Of a stretch of 64,000 bases of DNA, positions 11,529-22,244 are shown one piece after another; position 1 is the first letter of the stretch, and each line of letters begins with the position of its first letter. Below the pieces are notes generated by a model. The model saw nothing but the letters and a program-made list of their open reading frames with translations, was not told where the DNA came from and did no database searches. The position numbers were made by a program, and so were the translations under genes. The DNA lies in assembly GCF_905163445.1 (NCBI RefSeq), contig NC_053190.1, forward strand, positions 18,571,001 through 18,635,000, in the 5' to 3' direction. This DNA is from Pararge aegeria. Taxonomy: Eukaryota; Arthropoda; Insecta; Lepidoptera; Nymphalidae.

Positions 11529-11618
11529 GATGGCGCTGCTATTCAAGTTAACACTTGTTAACTTGAAACACTTGTTATCTGGCGGTAGTTACTTAACTAC
11601 CGCCAGATAGATGGCGCT
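11529..11618. repeat. Two hairpins flanked by a 9-bp direct repeat
   Basis: Direct repeats gatggcgct at 11529-11537 and 11610-11618 enclose two hairpins. The first is caagttaa/ttaacttg. The second is a perfect 16-bp hairpin (11576-11591 and 11594-11609, core ctggcggtagtt) with a 2-nt loop. The layout resembles a small foldback insertion with a target duplication. Confidence 0.6.
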
Positions 11619-11951
11619 AATAGTTAAAAATCTTGGGTTAAGTTGCAAATTAAAAATATGTATTTGCTAATAAGACTGAGTTTTTTATTTTAGTATTTAG
11701 TATTGATACAATTTTTTTTCAGTTGAATTAAAGAACAATGCACGTTTCATAAAAACCAGTTCAGTACCTAGTCTTTTAAGATATAGAGTTAATTTTTTTA
11801 TTAATTTAGAAATTGTTGACAATTATTTGTAGTTGAATAAAGAAAAGAAGATACAATACGTGGGCAATGCGTTGTTTTCCATTTCGCCCGCGAAGTACTG
11901 CATGCCGACGATTTGCTCCGAATATGGAGTTCTTGATAGTGTGAAGAGGTT

Positions 11952-12045
11952 TCGCCTAACTCTGTGACGCAGTGACGAGCGTTGTGATCATATAAGTGGG
12001 AGGTCTAGGGTTCCATCCCGGTCTGATGTAAAGTTTGGGCCATGG
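11952..12045 (+). mobile_element. Family B SINE head, degraded
   Basis: 'tgacgcagtgacgagcgttg' followed by 'gggaggtctagggttccatc' matches the tRNA-derived head and B-box position of family B copies at 49120 and 58763. Confidence 0.5.
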
Positions 12046-12339
12046 ACAGTTTGTTTCAACTGAAATTTAGCGTCCAAATTAAATTAAATTATGTTTTGTT
12101 CATGTAGACCACAGAATTAAGAACATACAGAAACCGTGTAGACGGCTAATATTGATGTCTCAAAAACCACTCCACTTTAGTAGTGGTTCTCAAACAAACG
12201 GTTAGTCACTTCATACTATTTAGCAGTTGACAGTAATTATTTTACTTAATGTTCTAAGCATTTATCATAAACTGGGAAAAAGTTTGCGAGCTAGCAACAT
12301 CCCGCGGGTGTAAAGTGACATGTGCCGGAGGCATTTTCA

Positions 12340-12455
12340 CTGTTTTTTATGTATGTTCTTAATTCAATGATGTAGACCTATCCCAGGCACTTATGAAACG
12401 TTCATACATACCTATATTATGTTACCATGATTGTGAGGTGATGGTGATAAAAAAA
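12340..12455 (-). mobile_element. Family F repeat, fragment
   Basis: 'gtagacctatcccaggcac' and 'gaggtgatggtgataa' match the family F copy at 10335. It directly abuts the family A SINE that follows. Confidence 0.5.
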
Positions 12456-12457
12456 GG

Positions 12458-12722
12458 AGCGATAGCCCAGTGGGTAGGACTTCGACTTCACTTCGAATCC
12501 AGCACGCACCTCAAACTGTTCTAAGTTTAAGCATGCGTTTTAAGTAATTAAAATAGCAATTGCTTCAACGGTGAAAGAAAACATCGCGAGGAATCCTGTA
12601 TGTCTGAGTTCTCCATAATGTTCTCAAACGTGTTTTGAGTTCACCAATCCTCACTGGGCCAGCGTGGTGGACTACGGCCTCAACCCCGTCTCATTATGTG
12701 AGGAGGGAGACTCGTAGTGATA
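12458..12722 (+). mobile_element. Family A SINE, near full length
   Basis: The head gcgatagcccagtgggtagg and the B-box-like ttcgaatccagc suggest a tRNA-derived pol III promoter. The typical body follows and ends at the 'ctcattatgtgaggagg' block. The layout resembles the Metulj-type SINEs of butterflies (from memory). Confidence 0.85.
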
Positions 12723-12779
12723 GCTACATTCGCAAACTTGAACCAAAGACCTCGTGATCCATACTTGAACATGCTAATT

Positions 12780-12857
12780 TATTAATACTTCTCTTTCTTT
12801 CTTTCCTCTCTTCTTTCTTTTTTTTTCTCTTTTTAATTTTTTTCTTTTTTTCGTTAA
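12780..12857. repeat. Polypyrimidine (CT-rich) tract
   Basis: About 78 bp, almost only C and T on the + strand, with ttctttct units. It could be a simple-sequence expansion of a retroelement tail. Confidence 0.85.
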
Positions 12858-12967
12858 ATTTTCTCTTGGTAAGTACTTATTCCTAAGCAATTGTGGTTAA
12901 TGTATAACTAAGTTGTGTAAACTTAATTAGTTTATGTGATATAAAAATACGGCATTTCTTTTATGTG

Positions 12968-13443
12968 TAATAGCTGTTGCCCGCGACTTCGTCTGCGTTT
13001 GATTTTGTTTTTTGATGTGGCATTAAATTTATATGTAGATCTAAAAAAAATTAAAGTATTCAGTATCGCTAAACCTTAAATGAGGGGTTTGCTGCTGTCC
13101 GCTGAGGAGTTCTGTCCTCTATCGCCAACCACATCCATCAGATCTACACAAAGTTTGGGCAAAATTAAAGACATATTATTTATTTATTTATTTAATATAT
13201 AACCTCTATAGTACAAAAATAATTATTTAAATTGGTTATAATTTGTCGGAGTTATGGTGTAAAATTGTCAAACACTTTCATCCCCTCTCCCAAAGAAATC
13301 GAGCTTAATGTCGGGATAAAAAGTATCCTATATTACTTCTAACATTCCAAGAATATGTGTACAAAGTTTTATGAGGCTAAGTATTTTTTGCGTAAAAGCG
13401 TAACAAACAAACTTACATTATCATTTATAATATTAGTAGGGAT
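12968..13443 (+). mobile_element. Family E dispersed element
   Basis: Runs from 'tagctgttgcccgcgacttc' to 'catttataatattagtag'. It is closely matched by 48538-48998, including the shared block 'ctgtccgctgaggagttctg', and more distantly by 60558-61076. There is a local (ttta)n insertion at about 13176-13195. The class (Helitron-like or LINE-derived) is unresolved. Confidence 0.75.
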
Positions 13444-13465
13444 AGGGATAGGGATAGTGATAGTG
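13438..13465. repeat. (GATAGG)n short tandem repeat
   Basis: Four imperfect hexamer units, gggata/gtgata, at the end of the family E element. It is probably the element's variable tail. Confidence 0.8.
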
Positions 13466-13499
13466 CTGTTTGTTTCCCTTGAAAAGCTAATAAATAAAT

Positions 13500-13600
13500 A
13501 AATAAATACTGTAGCAAGCATAAGAGGCCTTAACCCTTTCTCAGTGTGGGAGGAGACCCGTGCCCTGTAGTGGGCCGGTAATGGGTTTATACGCATAAGA
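13500..13600 (+). mobile_element. Family A SINE 3-prime fragment
   Basis: 'gtgtgggaggagacccgtg' followed by 'tagtgggccggtaatgggt' is the 3-prime part of family A. Confidence 0.7.
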
Positions 13601-13689
13601 TACTAGATTTTCATACAACTTTTGCCGGCCGCTGCTCGCATATATTTGGCCAGTATAACAACAGGAACAGGATTTATCTTGAAGAAATT

Positions 13690-13800
13690 GGTCATAATAA
13701 TGCTCAAATTCAAAAGTGCACGTTATAAAAAGAACCGAACACGTTTCAAGAGATTATATTAGGCCTACTTGGAATAAATGAATTTAGAATTTTGTTTTAA
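13690..13800 (+). mobile_element. LINE 3-prime-end fragment
   Basis: 'caaaagtgcacgttataa' and 'aggcctacttggaataaatg' match the end of the LINE fragment at 58165-58325. Confidence 0.55.
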
Positions 13801-13869
13801 TTTTGAATTTTCAAGCATGTTTAAGTAAAAGATATTTTCTTTCTTTCGTCATGAAAATCTCTACCCCGC

Positions 13870-14065
13870 GATATTGTTTCCGTCGATGGAGTTCTTTACA
13901 TATAGTGTGAAGAGTGAAGAGGAGTCAGCGCGTGCTGAGTGGGCGAACGGCAGCAAGGCGCGTGCCAAATCACCGCGACGCGCGCCGATCCGCGCACGTG
14001 GTGTTGTGGCATTGTTTAGAGCACAACTCTTCTGAAGAGCTCGTTGCACGTTAAGGGCTCGCTGT
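13870..14065. promoter_or_regulatory. GC-rich single-copy island, candidate regulatory element
   Basis: CpG-rich tract in AT-rich surroundings (for example 'accgcgacgcgcgccgatcc'), seen only once in the window. The frames across it encode nothing recognisable. A regulatory role is inference from composition and isolation. Confidence 0.25.
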
Positions 14066-14634
14066 CGCGGAAACTGTTCCTGTTTTACAATTACCTGGAA
14101 AGCTTTGTCGACTGAAGTGCATAATTAATAGACAAAAAGAACCAAACGGAAACTAGGAACTTTTAAAAGTAGTCAGGTTCTTTCAACCTTCAAAAAGGAT
14201 TAGGTTTTTAAGTCTTTTTTTTATCGGTATATTGATAGAACTCCGTCGTTTATTGACGGATTCGCAAACTTTTCAGAAAGGGGTTTACTCCGACAATTTC
14301 GTAATAAAGCCCTTTCAGAAAGTTTTGATGAAGAGTTTCGAGACAGCCAACGGAACTCCTAAAAAAATGACAGCAAATCTACCGCGATTGCTTCTTTCAT
14401 TGTGGAAGAAAGGACAAATAAACAAAAACACCTTCATATTTATCATATTAGTAAGGGTAATAAGGATATTAAATTACGCAAAGTACTCCTCCTCCTAAGA
14501 TTGCCTTTAGTGTTTTAGGCATCAGCTTCCATTTCGGGGGCTCTGAGTTTGATCTTCGACACGCACCCCTAACTTTTTAGAGTTACCTACTTATAAAATA
14601 AAAACCTCTACCTCCTACCCCCTCACCTCCCTAC

Positions 14635-14802
14635 CTCTTTTCTATGTTTTTTCCTTTTACGCCATTGGTTGCCTGGAAGAAATCGCTATGTAGCGATAAG
14701 GCCACCAAATTGTAATCTCTTGATATGTATTTATATCTTTGTAACTACTTTTTTTTCTTTGGTGTACAATAAAAGTGTTTTCATTCATTCATTCATTCAT
14801 AA
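14635..14802 (+). mobile_element. LINE 3-prime UTR with (CATT)n tail
   Basis: 'ggttgcctggaagaaatcgc', 'tagcgataaggccacc', an AATAAA-like 'caataaaagtg' and a terminal (cattcatt) microsatellite are typical of a lepidopteran LINE 3-prime end. Antisense fragments lie at 21600 and 39640. Confidence 0.7.
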
Positions 14803-14984
14803 AATAAAAACGTTATTGCAGAAAAACACAGAAAGAAAAACCTAAAGAAAACAGTAATAGTACTTAGTGCTACGGTGCTCATCACTAGATGTGACTCTTT
14901 AAAGGCAACCCGAGCGTGCAAAGCCGATATAAAGGTGGCAAGTGGATGGTGCATACAGTATAAAAAAATGTGTTATGTGTTTCT

Positions 14985-15190
14985 AATGTAAGCAATTAAA
15001 TATCGTGAGGATACCTGCATGCCTGAGAGTTCCCTAATGTGTAACGTCGTTTGGAGTCGACCAATTTGCCCTGGGCTTGCGTGGTAGACTGTGGCCCTTC
15101 ATTTTTAGAGGAGACCGAGACCGGACCGGAGAGACTACAGTGCAAGTGTAGTGGGTCGGTAATGGTTTGATGAGATGGTGATGATACAAT
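14985..15190 (+). mobile_element. Family A SINE, headless and diverged
   Basis: 'aatatcgtgaggatacctgc', 'gcgtggtagactgtggccc' and 'gtgggtcggtaatggtttga' follow the family A order. Confidence 0.7.
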
Positions 15191-15399
15191 GTAACAATAG
15201 GCTTATTCTTTGGCTTAAGTTCTCGTATGATTGGGTGACTCAAATGGGCATATAGTCTACCTTACCTACTCTATACAATTGAACAAAGCTCGCTTGTGCA
15301 ACACGGCACAGAGTTCCCAACAAGCCCGCGGTTAAAACAACACGAATATGTTGTTTCACACAAAGTTTTTAAACACACGCACCGACAATAAACCTAATT

Positions 15400-15660
15400 C
15401 GCCATATGCGTCTCAATTGAACGGCAATTCGTTTCTTTCCGACTAGTTCCGAAAGCCGTCTGCCTGTCGCTCGGCTAGGCGAGGCGCATGAGCAATCTGA
15501 ATGTGGCCGTCCAGAAACAATAGCGCGGTTCCCACAACCGCGCCCCGGGCCGCCCGCGGGAGTTAATACACGTATTATTTCCCCGTTTCTTTATTTCTTA
15601 CCGTTAATTGTTTTCGAACGGGGGCCGGCCGCCTGCCTTCGGGCGGTGACGATACGGGTG
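15400..15660. promoter_or_regulatory. GC-rich single-copy island, candidate regulatory element
   Basis: Includes 'cgccccgggccgcccgcggg' and 'gggggccggccgcctgcc' separated by a T-rich linker with ttaatt homeodomain-type cores. It is not repeated in the window and has no coding frame. The assignment is compositional only. Confidence 0.3.
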
Positions 15661-15941
15661 CAACAACAGATTGTTTTATGTTTGTAAATGTTGCATGTGT
15701 TGACTTGTTTAGTTTATGGATTACTCACGAACATTCCTCCGGGGTTGGAAACCTTAATCGGGATGTTGTGTCCCGCTCAGACACTAGCTGATATTTTTTT
15801 TCGCGCGAGAAACAAGGGGGCTGTTATCTCTCATATTAAACTCATCAGGTCGACAAGTATCACGTTATACTACGGTATCAGCGATCAGTGATTATTTAAC
15901 ATTATACTTCGTTGTCACCTACTTCTTGTTAATGGAAATTA

Positions 15942-15993
15942 GTTACTATACATTGTATACGTTACTATACATTGTATACGTTACTATACATTG
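15942..15993. repeat. 19-bp tandem repeat, 2.7 copies
   Basis: The unit gttactatacattgtatac repeats exactly at 15942 and 15961, with a third partial unit at 15980. The unit contains a near-palindrome (gtatac). Confidence 0.95.
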
Positions 15994-16204
15994 GAAAATA
16001 AGCTTTTTAACCGACTTATAAAACGAGGAGGTTCTCAATTATGTTGTTTTGTTTTTGTTATTTATGACTGTTTCTTCAAAACTCATGTCACACTGTCATT
16101 TATAAACCGATTTGAAAAATTACTTTTTTGTTTGAGACGGTACGCTTCTATCGACTCCACTTTCCTTTCTACTATGCATAAAGTAATACGAAGTAAATGA
16201 TCGA

Positions 16205-16455
16205 TTATTATTATTATTATATAATAGACTAAGCAGCTTTCGCTGATGCGTCTATATCATTTCTTGTGCTCTTTGCCTTTTGGATGTTTATCCAGTCTAT
16301 TCTTAAACTGATTCAGTGATTCTGCAGTCACTATATCTTCAGGCAAGGCATTCCACATTTGTATAACTCTATTGCTGATAAAGTGCTTAGAAGGATTAGC
16401 CGATGCCTTCTGAAATTCAAATTTGAGACCATAGCCTCTTAATCTGGGGTTACTC
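16205..16455 (-). pseudogene. LINE ORF2 C-terminal fragment
   Basis: The minus-strand frame reads ...RLRGYGLKFEF..., then HFISNRVIQMWNALPED, then ESLNQFKNRLDKH. This is the C-terminal signature downstream of reverse transcriptase in CR1/L2-like LINEs. The fragment is 5-prime truncated, lacks catalytic motifs and ends near a (TTA)n run. Confidence 0.65.
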
Positions 16456-16639
16456 TTTTTTGAAAATATTACCTCAAAATATATACTAAGTATAATTATG
16501 TATAATTATATATACTAAGTAATTTTCTACAATTTACTTGGCACCAACTTGAAATTGCTGTAGAAAATATTTATTTCTTGCTTATTAATTGTTAAACAAA
16601 GTCTGTTCTTTTTTGTAAATATTTTTTTATTGTTATATT

Positions 16640-16805
16640 CGCGGGCCAAGCAGATGGCTCATGGTAAGCGGAAAACCATCAACTATAAACAAAGGCACAT
16701 GTCCTACAAGTGCCGCTGTGTCCATCAATCTGAATAGTAAGTGGTGTCTCATGTGTCTGTGATTGGACTGGCAACAAAGCCCTTTTTTATATTTTTATAT
16801 CCATC
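16640..16805 (+). mobile_element. Family D element, left part
   Basis: 'gcgggccaagcagatggctc', 'aagtgccgctgtgtccatc' and 'ggtgtctcatgtg' match the family D copies at 51215 and 21870. A family B SINE separates it from its right part at 17085-17190. Confidence 0.6.
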
Positions 16806-17084
16806 TACAAGTTAGCCCTTGACTGCAATCTCACCTGGTGGTAAGAACTGATGCTGTCCAAGATAGTAGCAGGCTTACCTGTTAGGGAGTATGGTAGTCA
16901 TACCCCTGATTGGTTTCTACGCGACATCGCACCGGACAACTAAATCGCTAAGCGGCACGTCTTTGTCCCACCAGACCAGACCAGAGAAAATCCAAAATAT
17001 TACCCCTGCCTGGAATCGAACCAGGGATCTCCTACTTACAATTCACAGTGCTCACCGTTGCGCCAGGGAGGCTGTTAAAACCCT
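16806..17084 (-). mobile_element. Family B SINE inserted in family D
   Basis: On the minus strand it begins ctccctggcgcaacggtg, has the B-box ggttcgattcc, continues 'gtgccgcttagcgatttag' and 'gatgtcgcgtagaaacc', and ends 'aggtgagattgcagtcaa'. Confidence 0.75.
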
Positions 17085-17192
17085 TAAGATTGGAACACAG
17101 CAATGCTGCTTTCCGGAAATAAGCATGGCGGTAATACTTACACACCGGACGAGCTCCGTCACAAAAAATCTACTACTAATGAAGCTAATTTT
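17085..17192 (+). mobile_element. Family D element, right part
   Basis: 'ttggaacacagcaatgctgc', 'aataagcatggcggtaatac' and 'cgagctccgtcacaaaaa' form the 3-prime end of family D, which resumes after the nested SINE. Confidence 0.6.
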
Positions 17193-17264
17193 CTGACACT
17201 TTAGGATAGGTATTAAGTATTGTATAGAAGCAGGCGTTACTTTGCGGAAATCCATGATATATTA

Positions 17265-17507
17265 TCAAAATTAAGCTTAATTTGCTATACTCCGCGAACA
17301 GCAGGAGAATCTGTGTGGTGTAATTTATAATTTCTTCAATCCTTATACTCCACACCAAACAGATCCTCGGCAATACACCCTCTACGCACGTTTCGCTCCG
17401 AAACCGGATCTGTTTGGTGTGGAGTATAAGGATTGAAGAAATTATAAATTACACCACACAGATTCTCCTGCTGTTCGCGGAGTATAGCAAATTAAGCTTA
17501 ATTTTGA
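17265..17507. mobile_element. Foldback element with 102-bp perfect arms
   Basis: Arms 17265-17366 and 17406-17507 are exact reverse complements, with a 39-bp loop. The left arm plus loop is homologous to the non-palindromic element at 59903-60092 ('ctatactccgc', 'ataatttcttcaa', 'cacgtttcgctccgaaaccg'). This copy is therefore a head-to-head duplication of that element. Confidence 0.9.
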
Positions 17508-17544
17508 CAAAAGGTATTAAGATCGTCATTTCCAGACTATTACC

Positions 17545-17700
17545 AACCGACTGAAGGGCACGGGTCTCCTCTCGGGATGACATGGGTTTAGGCAGCTGTC
17601 CACCCCGCTGGCCGAGCGCTGATTCTAGGTTACACCCTTCGCACTATCCTTTTGAGAACATTATATGGTATTTTAAGGCATGCAGGTTTCAAAAGTTAGA
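17545..17700 (-). mobile_element. Family A SINE, diverged fragment
   Basis: The minus strand carries 'aacctgcatgcctt', 'cgctcggccagcgggg' and 'gaggagacccgtgccc' in family A order. Confidence 0.6.
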
Positions 17701-18299
17701 GGCTAAAATCATAACCACAAGGCTATCATCACTTATCGCTTTAATTATTTAATTTAATAATAAGGTAACTTACTATAGGTGTGAAAGAGGATATGCGTGT
17801 AAAAGGAGTGAAGAAGAAGATGTCGGCCTATAAAAGAGAATGAAAGAAGAAGACATGTGACCCCACAAGGTACTTACATACCAAGTACTAGAACAACTGT
17901 TATCCAACGCACATTATCCTACATTGATTGACACACACAATGGTCACGTGCGTGACAATAACATCATGAAATAATGCATTTATTAGATTCCTTAAGTAAC
18001 TTCACTAATCTTTGGTAGCCCCGTGAACCTTAAATTGTAGTCTACATACTTTCTTCTATATATTGTCTATGGTTCGCACCTATTAGGTAACTTCCTTATA
18101 CTCGAGAAAAGTAATTCGATAACTTATCGCTTGATAGTGGGTCTGCCTACAATAGATTTAAAAGTACTTAAATACTAATTTGCTCACTCCAATTAACACT
18201 TAAGAATTGAATTTCACATAAACATTTAATGACCATCTCGAAACGCATTACAATAATAAAGAGAATAATTCCCACAATCGATATTGCAAAATTTGAGTG

Positions 18300-18590
18300 C
18301 CCTTTTCCCACAATTAAGGAATATAAGAAAAGGAACGAACCAAAAGGAATGGAGTCGTGAAAGCTGTATGCGGTCGAGTGGCGATTTCTGAACGATTGGC
18401 GACAAAGGGCGGGAAATATTGGGTGCTTAGTCAGTGCGAGTCAAACAGGGGACCTGGCGCGAACTGGAGATTAACGCTATTTGTGTGAAACACGCCGCCA
18501 TTGTGAATGTGCCCGCGCCTCAGTGGGCGCGCGAATACTAATTGCTCACGATTAAAACGTTTGTTATGAAGATTAGAGTGCACTGAGTTC
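18300..18590. promoter_or_regulatory. GC-rich single-copy island, candidate regulatory element
   Basis: Contains 'gtggcgatttctgaacgatt', 'gcccgcgcctcagtgggcgc' and homeodomain-type taattgctc. No repeat family or reading frame explains it. Confidence 0.3.
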
Positions 18591-19264
18591 TGAGAGTCAT
18601 GAGAAGATTGGGAAAGTTCAGTCGGGTGATATTTTTTTTGATTGTCGGTTTGTTTGGTTCAAACTGCACGAATATTAGCGATTTTTTTCCAACGACAATA
18701 ATAGATAACATAAATTAATGGTTCAATAAAACTAAAAAATACGCTTGGTATAAAAAACAAACTAATTTCTACCTCCAAGTCTAGTTTGTTTTTTGTTTTT
18801 CTTAAACTATTATTTTGTGAGAAAATTTGTTAATCTTAGAGAAATCAGCTAAAGCTAATGAAATTAAAATGAACAAAATTTCTGCCTTATCGACTAAAGA
18901 TGAAAATGACACATATATAATTTAAAAATCGAATCCAATTAGTTGATTGTCACCGGTTCTCGATATATCTAGAAAGTTTGAACGAAATCAGACCGTTTGA
19001 AGAGGGCCAAAATCCAGCCCAAAGGGGTCAGTTACAAACATAAAGATGTTAAAAATATAAGCGTGTAAAAATATGCTACATCCAAGGCAGTGGTGTATCT
19101 GGAAACTTAAAAAAAATTGTTTCAATTTCACAGACAAGAGGATAGAACATTATGAATATTATATATTTAATTTTATCAAAGCAAATATTATTAAGTATAA
19201 AAAGCTTGTCAACGAGCTTTGGAAGTCCACTTTTTGAAAATAAGCTTTATTTTAAGGATACTTT

Positions 19265-19550
19265 TGACGGCCGAGTGGCGCAGTGGGCAGCGACCCTGCT
19301 TTCTGAGTCCAAGGTCGTGGGTTCCATTCCCACAACTGGAAAATGTTTGTGTGATTAATATGAATGTTTTTCAGTGTCTGGGTGTTTGTCTGTATATTAT
19401 AAGTATATGTGTGTATGTATTATATTCATAAAAAAAAAAATTCATCAGCTATCTCAGTACCCATAACACAAGCTTTGCTTACTTTGGGGCTAGATGGCGA
19501 TGTTTGTATTGTCGTAGTATATTTATTTAATTATATTTATTTTTTATTAC
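19265..19550 (+). mobile_element. Family C SINE, full length
   Basis: The tRNA-like head ggccgagtggcgcagtgg and B-box gggttccattcccac are followed by 'gaatgtttttcagtgtctgg', an A-run, 'cataacacaagctttgctta' and 'ggggctagatggcgatg'. Antisense copies lie at 47655 and 50045. Confidence 0.85.
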
Positions 19551-19884
19551 TTATAAGTCAGACGGTTTAAAATTATGTTAAAATTAGAATAGTAAATTTT
19601 ACTCTGTTATAATTTTTGTCACAGAAGAGCGGTCTTATTGTTTGCACAAAGAATCAGGAAAGCTGTGACCTTTTAATGCGGACATGATCGCGACACATTT
19701 ATTACACGTGGCCATATATCTATAATAATTACTTTTTAATATAAGTTATTTCTTAGTTTTATTGTACGAGTACGTCCGTAAAGTTTAAATGACCAGAAAA
19801 GTTTTATTACCCAAATAAATAACTTAGTTTGACTAATTCCGAAATCTGAATAGATATTAAAACATTGAAAAAACCCTGACTTAC

Positions 19885-20105
19885 ATAAAGAGTTCATTAT
19901 TCTACTAGTCAAGTCCTTTCATTTGATACTCATATTACCTAAGGGAATTGTAGGGTAAAAAAAAATGTAATTCGCCATTTTATGGAGGTGGCCATTTTGG
20001 ATCTCAAATTTATCAAACTGTATAGTATTATACTAGTCAAGCCCTTTCATTTGAGATACATATTGAGGGAGTTGTGAAAAAACATCTAATCCGTTAATTT
20101 TCATC
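19885..20105 (+). repeat. Family G dispersed repeat
   Basis: Two internal copies of a 'tactagtcaag..cctttcatttga' module, ending 'tattgagggagttgtgaaaa'. It is related to 50765-50955. Confidence 0.6.
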
Positions 20106-20378
20106 ACACGTAGCTAAGAACACTTCCCACTAATTCACCTTTCAAACAAAAAAACAACATCAAAGTGGGTTCTTCTTTTCGAGAAATATAATGCCATAGA
20201 CAAGTACACACAGATACAGACACGTTAAACTTATAACAACCGATCGATTCATCGATTTTGCGTCGGGGGTTTAAAACTCTACAGAAACACTGATATTAAG
20301 AGATTTAAAGAACAACGAACTCTTCAAAAGGCAAGAAATAAGAATTTTTCGAAAATCCACCCCTAATACCCTTAATAG

Positions 20379-20492
20379 CAGTGGCGTGCACTTCATACAT
20401 GTGCGAAAGCTCTGCCTACCTTAACATTTTGCCATTTTATGGCATCTTTCTTCTTTATGCATACCCTGATCAAAACTCTGTGCACGCCACTG
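20379..20492. mobile_element. hAT-type MITE, copy 2
   Basis: Terminal repeats cagtggcgtgcact and tgtgcacgccactg, with the perfect 8-bp duplication cttaatag (20371-20378 and 20493-20500). It is 114 bp, shorter than the other two copies. Confidence 0.9.
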
Positions 20493-20639
20493 CTTAATAG
20501 TTTATAAGCTTGCTATATAATTATTAATTATATGATGAAAACGAAACAAGACAGCAATGATAAAGCAGAAAATAAATTATAATTGCATGTCCCAATATAA
20601 CTTCATAATAATAATTGCAACAAAACGTGATTATTTTAA

Positions 20640-20815
20640 GAGGAAAATAAAAATCCCGAGAGGGCCGCGTGCCAAAGCGGCTGGCACGCGTCTGACCAAT
20701 GTAATGATAAACGAGTGTAACGGTGTTGCCAGTCCGAATAATCGTCGCATGATGGGGTTGCAACTAAAAATAATTGGCGTCCCGCGGATAGCCGCGCGCT
20801 AATGTTTTGATAATG
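20640..20815. promoter_or_regulatory. GC-rich single-copy island, candidate regulatory element
   Basis: Contains 'gagggccgcgtgccaaagcg' and 'ccgcggatagccgcgcgcta'. The 81-codon frame across it is not recognisable. Confidence 0.25.
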
Positions 20816-21044
20816 ATGAGTGTTTTCGTTCCTACGAGTGTGGGATTAAAGTTTTTGTTTTCGCATTTGTATATCTTTTGTTGCGGCGAGTGGATGTTTT
20901 GCAAATAGAGAGATTTTTTAGATAAGCCCTCTTGTTTGACGGGTGTAGTGTGGGAACAACCACAATACACGTTAAACAAATAGACACAATTGTTTATTAC
21001 TTTGGTTTTATTTAATTTAAATAGATAACTATGTATATACTAGC

Positions 21045-21150
21045 GTGGACTAGGGCCTTAACCCCCCTCCCCCCCTCTTATTGTGGGAGGAGACCCATGC
21101 TCTGTAGTGGGCCGGTAATGGGTTGATGTGATGATGATGATGACTTCTCG
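21045..21150 (+). mobile_element. Family A SINE 3-prime fragment with (GAT)n tail
   Basis: 'tagcgtggactagggcctta', 'gtgggaggagacccatgc', 'gtgggccggtaatgggttga' and gatgatgatgatga. Confidence 0.75.
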
Positions 21151-21404
21151 AACGTAACAACATACAGACATACCTACTTTTAACCTAAAATAAAGAACAT
21201 TCAATTTTATTTCCTATTTGTATTTTTTATCATTCTTCATTTTACGTCATTGTTTTGGTTAAAAATGGGCAAACATTTTATTGACGATCATCAAGACACC
21301 ATCATATCACGTACTGCACATAGGTATTTAGTAGGAAGTTCAAACCTCCAAAGCACGGTCTTATGAAGTTAGCGTGCAGCGGCTCTGTGCAGGTTTTTTA
21401 CTGT

Positions 21405-21525
21405 ACTTAGTCAGTCCATATATTTTGGGGTCTACCAACGCAGCAATTACCGGTGTGAGCTTTCCATTCCAGCACCTTGGACCGCTATCAGTTCTCCGAT
21501 GGACCCCGCCGATCACCTGTAAAAA
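21405..21525 (-). pseudogene. RTE-like LINE C-terminal remnant
   Basis: 'gggtctaccaacgcagcaat' with 'ttccattccagcaccttgg' is the antisense of the RTE-type ORF end, the same block as at 57860-58035. It is very short and broken. Confidence 0.5.
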
Positions 21526-21599
21526 CTTCACAACTATTGTTATTATAACTTTTTATTTGTACTTCACATGAATTAAAAGAATTATCCTAGAAAAATGAA

Positions 21600-21685
21600 A
21601 TAAAAAAATAGAAGCAGAATACAATAGGCAGCCTTATCGCTTAGTAGCGATCTCTGCCAACCTTGGAATTAGGAAAACAAAGAGG
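21600..21685 (-). mobile_element. LINE 3-prime UTR fragment
   Basis: 'aggcagccttatcgcttagt' and 'gcgatctctgccaacc' are the antisense of the LINE 3-prime UTR at 14635. Confidence 0.55.
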
Positions 21686-21869
21686 AGAACAAATTATAAA
21701 AAATTAAATTCATACATACGAATAACTAATAAATATTAAAAAAAAAAAAATAATTTAACTTTACCATATATATATAATAAATACTGTCGGTAGCTCAGGT
21801 AATTTTAGATGCATACAGTGAACATGGCTCTCTCTACCGACCGTTGAGTTACTCTAAGCCTCTAAGCTT

Positions 21870-22145
21870 TTTTTAGTGGACCAAGCAGTAGTCCATATGA
21901 TCATTAGGGGAACACCACCGCCTGTAAACAGAGCTACACTTCGCAGGGCGAGCAGAGAACACGCTCTTTAATGTACTGAGCTGTGTTCATCAACTGTAGG
22001 TGTTAAGCGACATGTGCCTGTATCTACAACCTACAACTACCCACGCTCTTCAGACCGGAATACTTTGCTGCAAAGCTGCTTTGCGGCAGAAATAAGCATT
22101 GCGGTATTACTTCCTCGGACGAGCTCTGTCATAAAAAGTACTACT
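21870..22145 (+). mobile_element. Family D element
   Basis: 'agagctacacttcgcagggc', 'taggtgttaagcgacatgtg', 'aagcattgcggtattac' and 'cgagctctgtcataaaaagt' align with the copy at 51215. Confidence 0.7.
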
Positions 22146-22244
22146 ACGTTCTTCTGCGAAACTCCTCATTTCTAATACGCATCGATACTCCCAAGGCCTG
22201 AGCATAGCTCTCTCTATTTCCACTGAGTGACTCATATCAGGCCC

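Noticed and set aside
13870..14065. Protein gene in the CpG-rich tract at 13.9 kb (62-codon minus frame)
   Set aside because: Short Arg/Ala-rich frame from GC-rich DNA, with no motif.
19283..19350. Functional tRNA at the head of the family C SINE
   Set aside because: Repeated with the same body at 47.7 and 50.1 kb, so it is the tRNA-derived promoter of a SINE.
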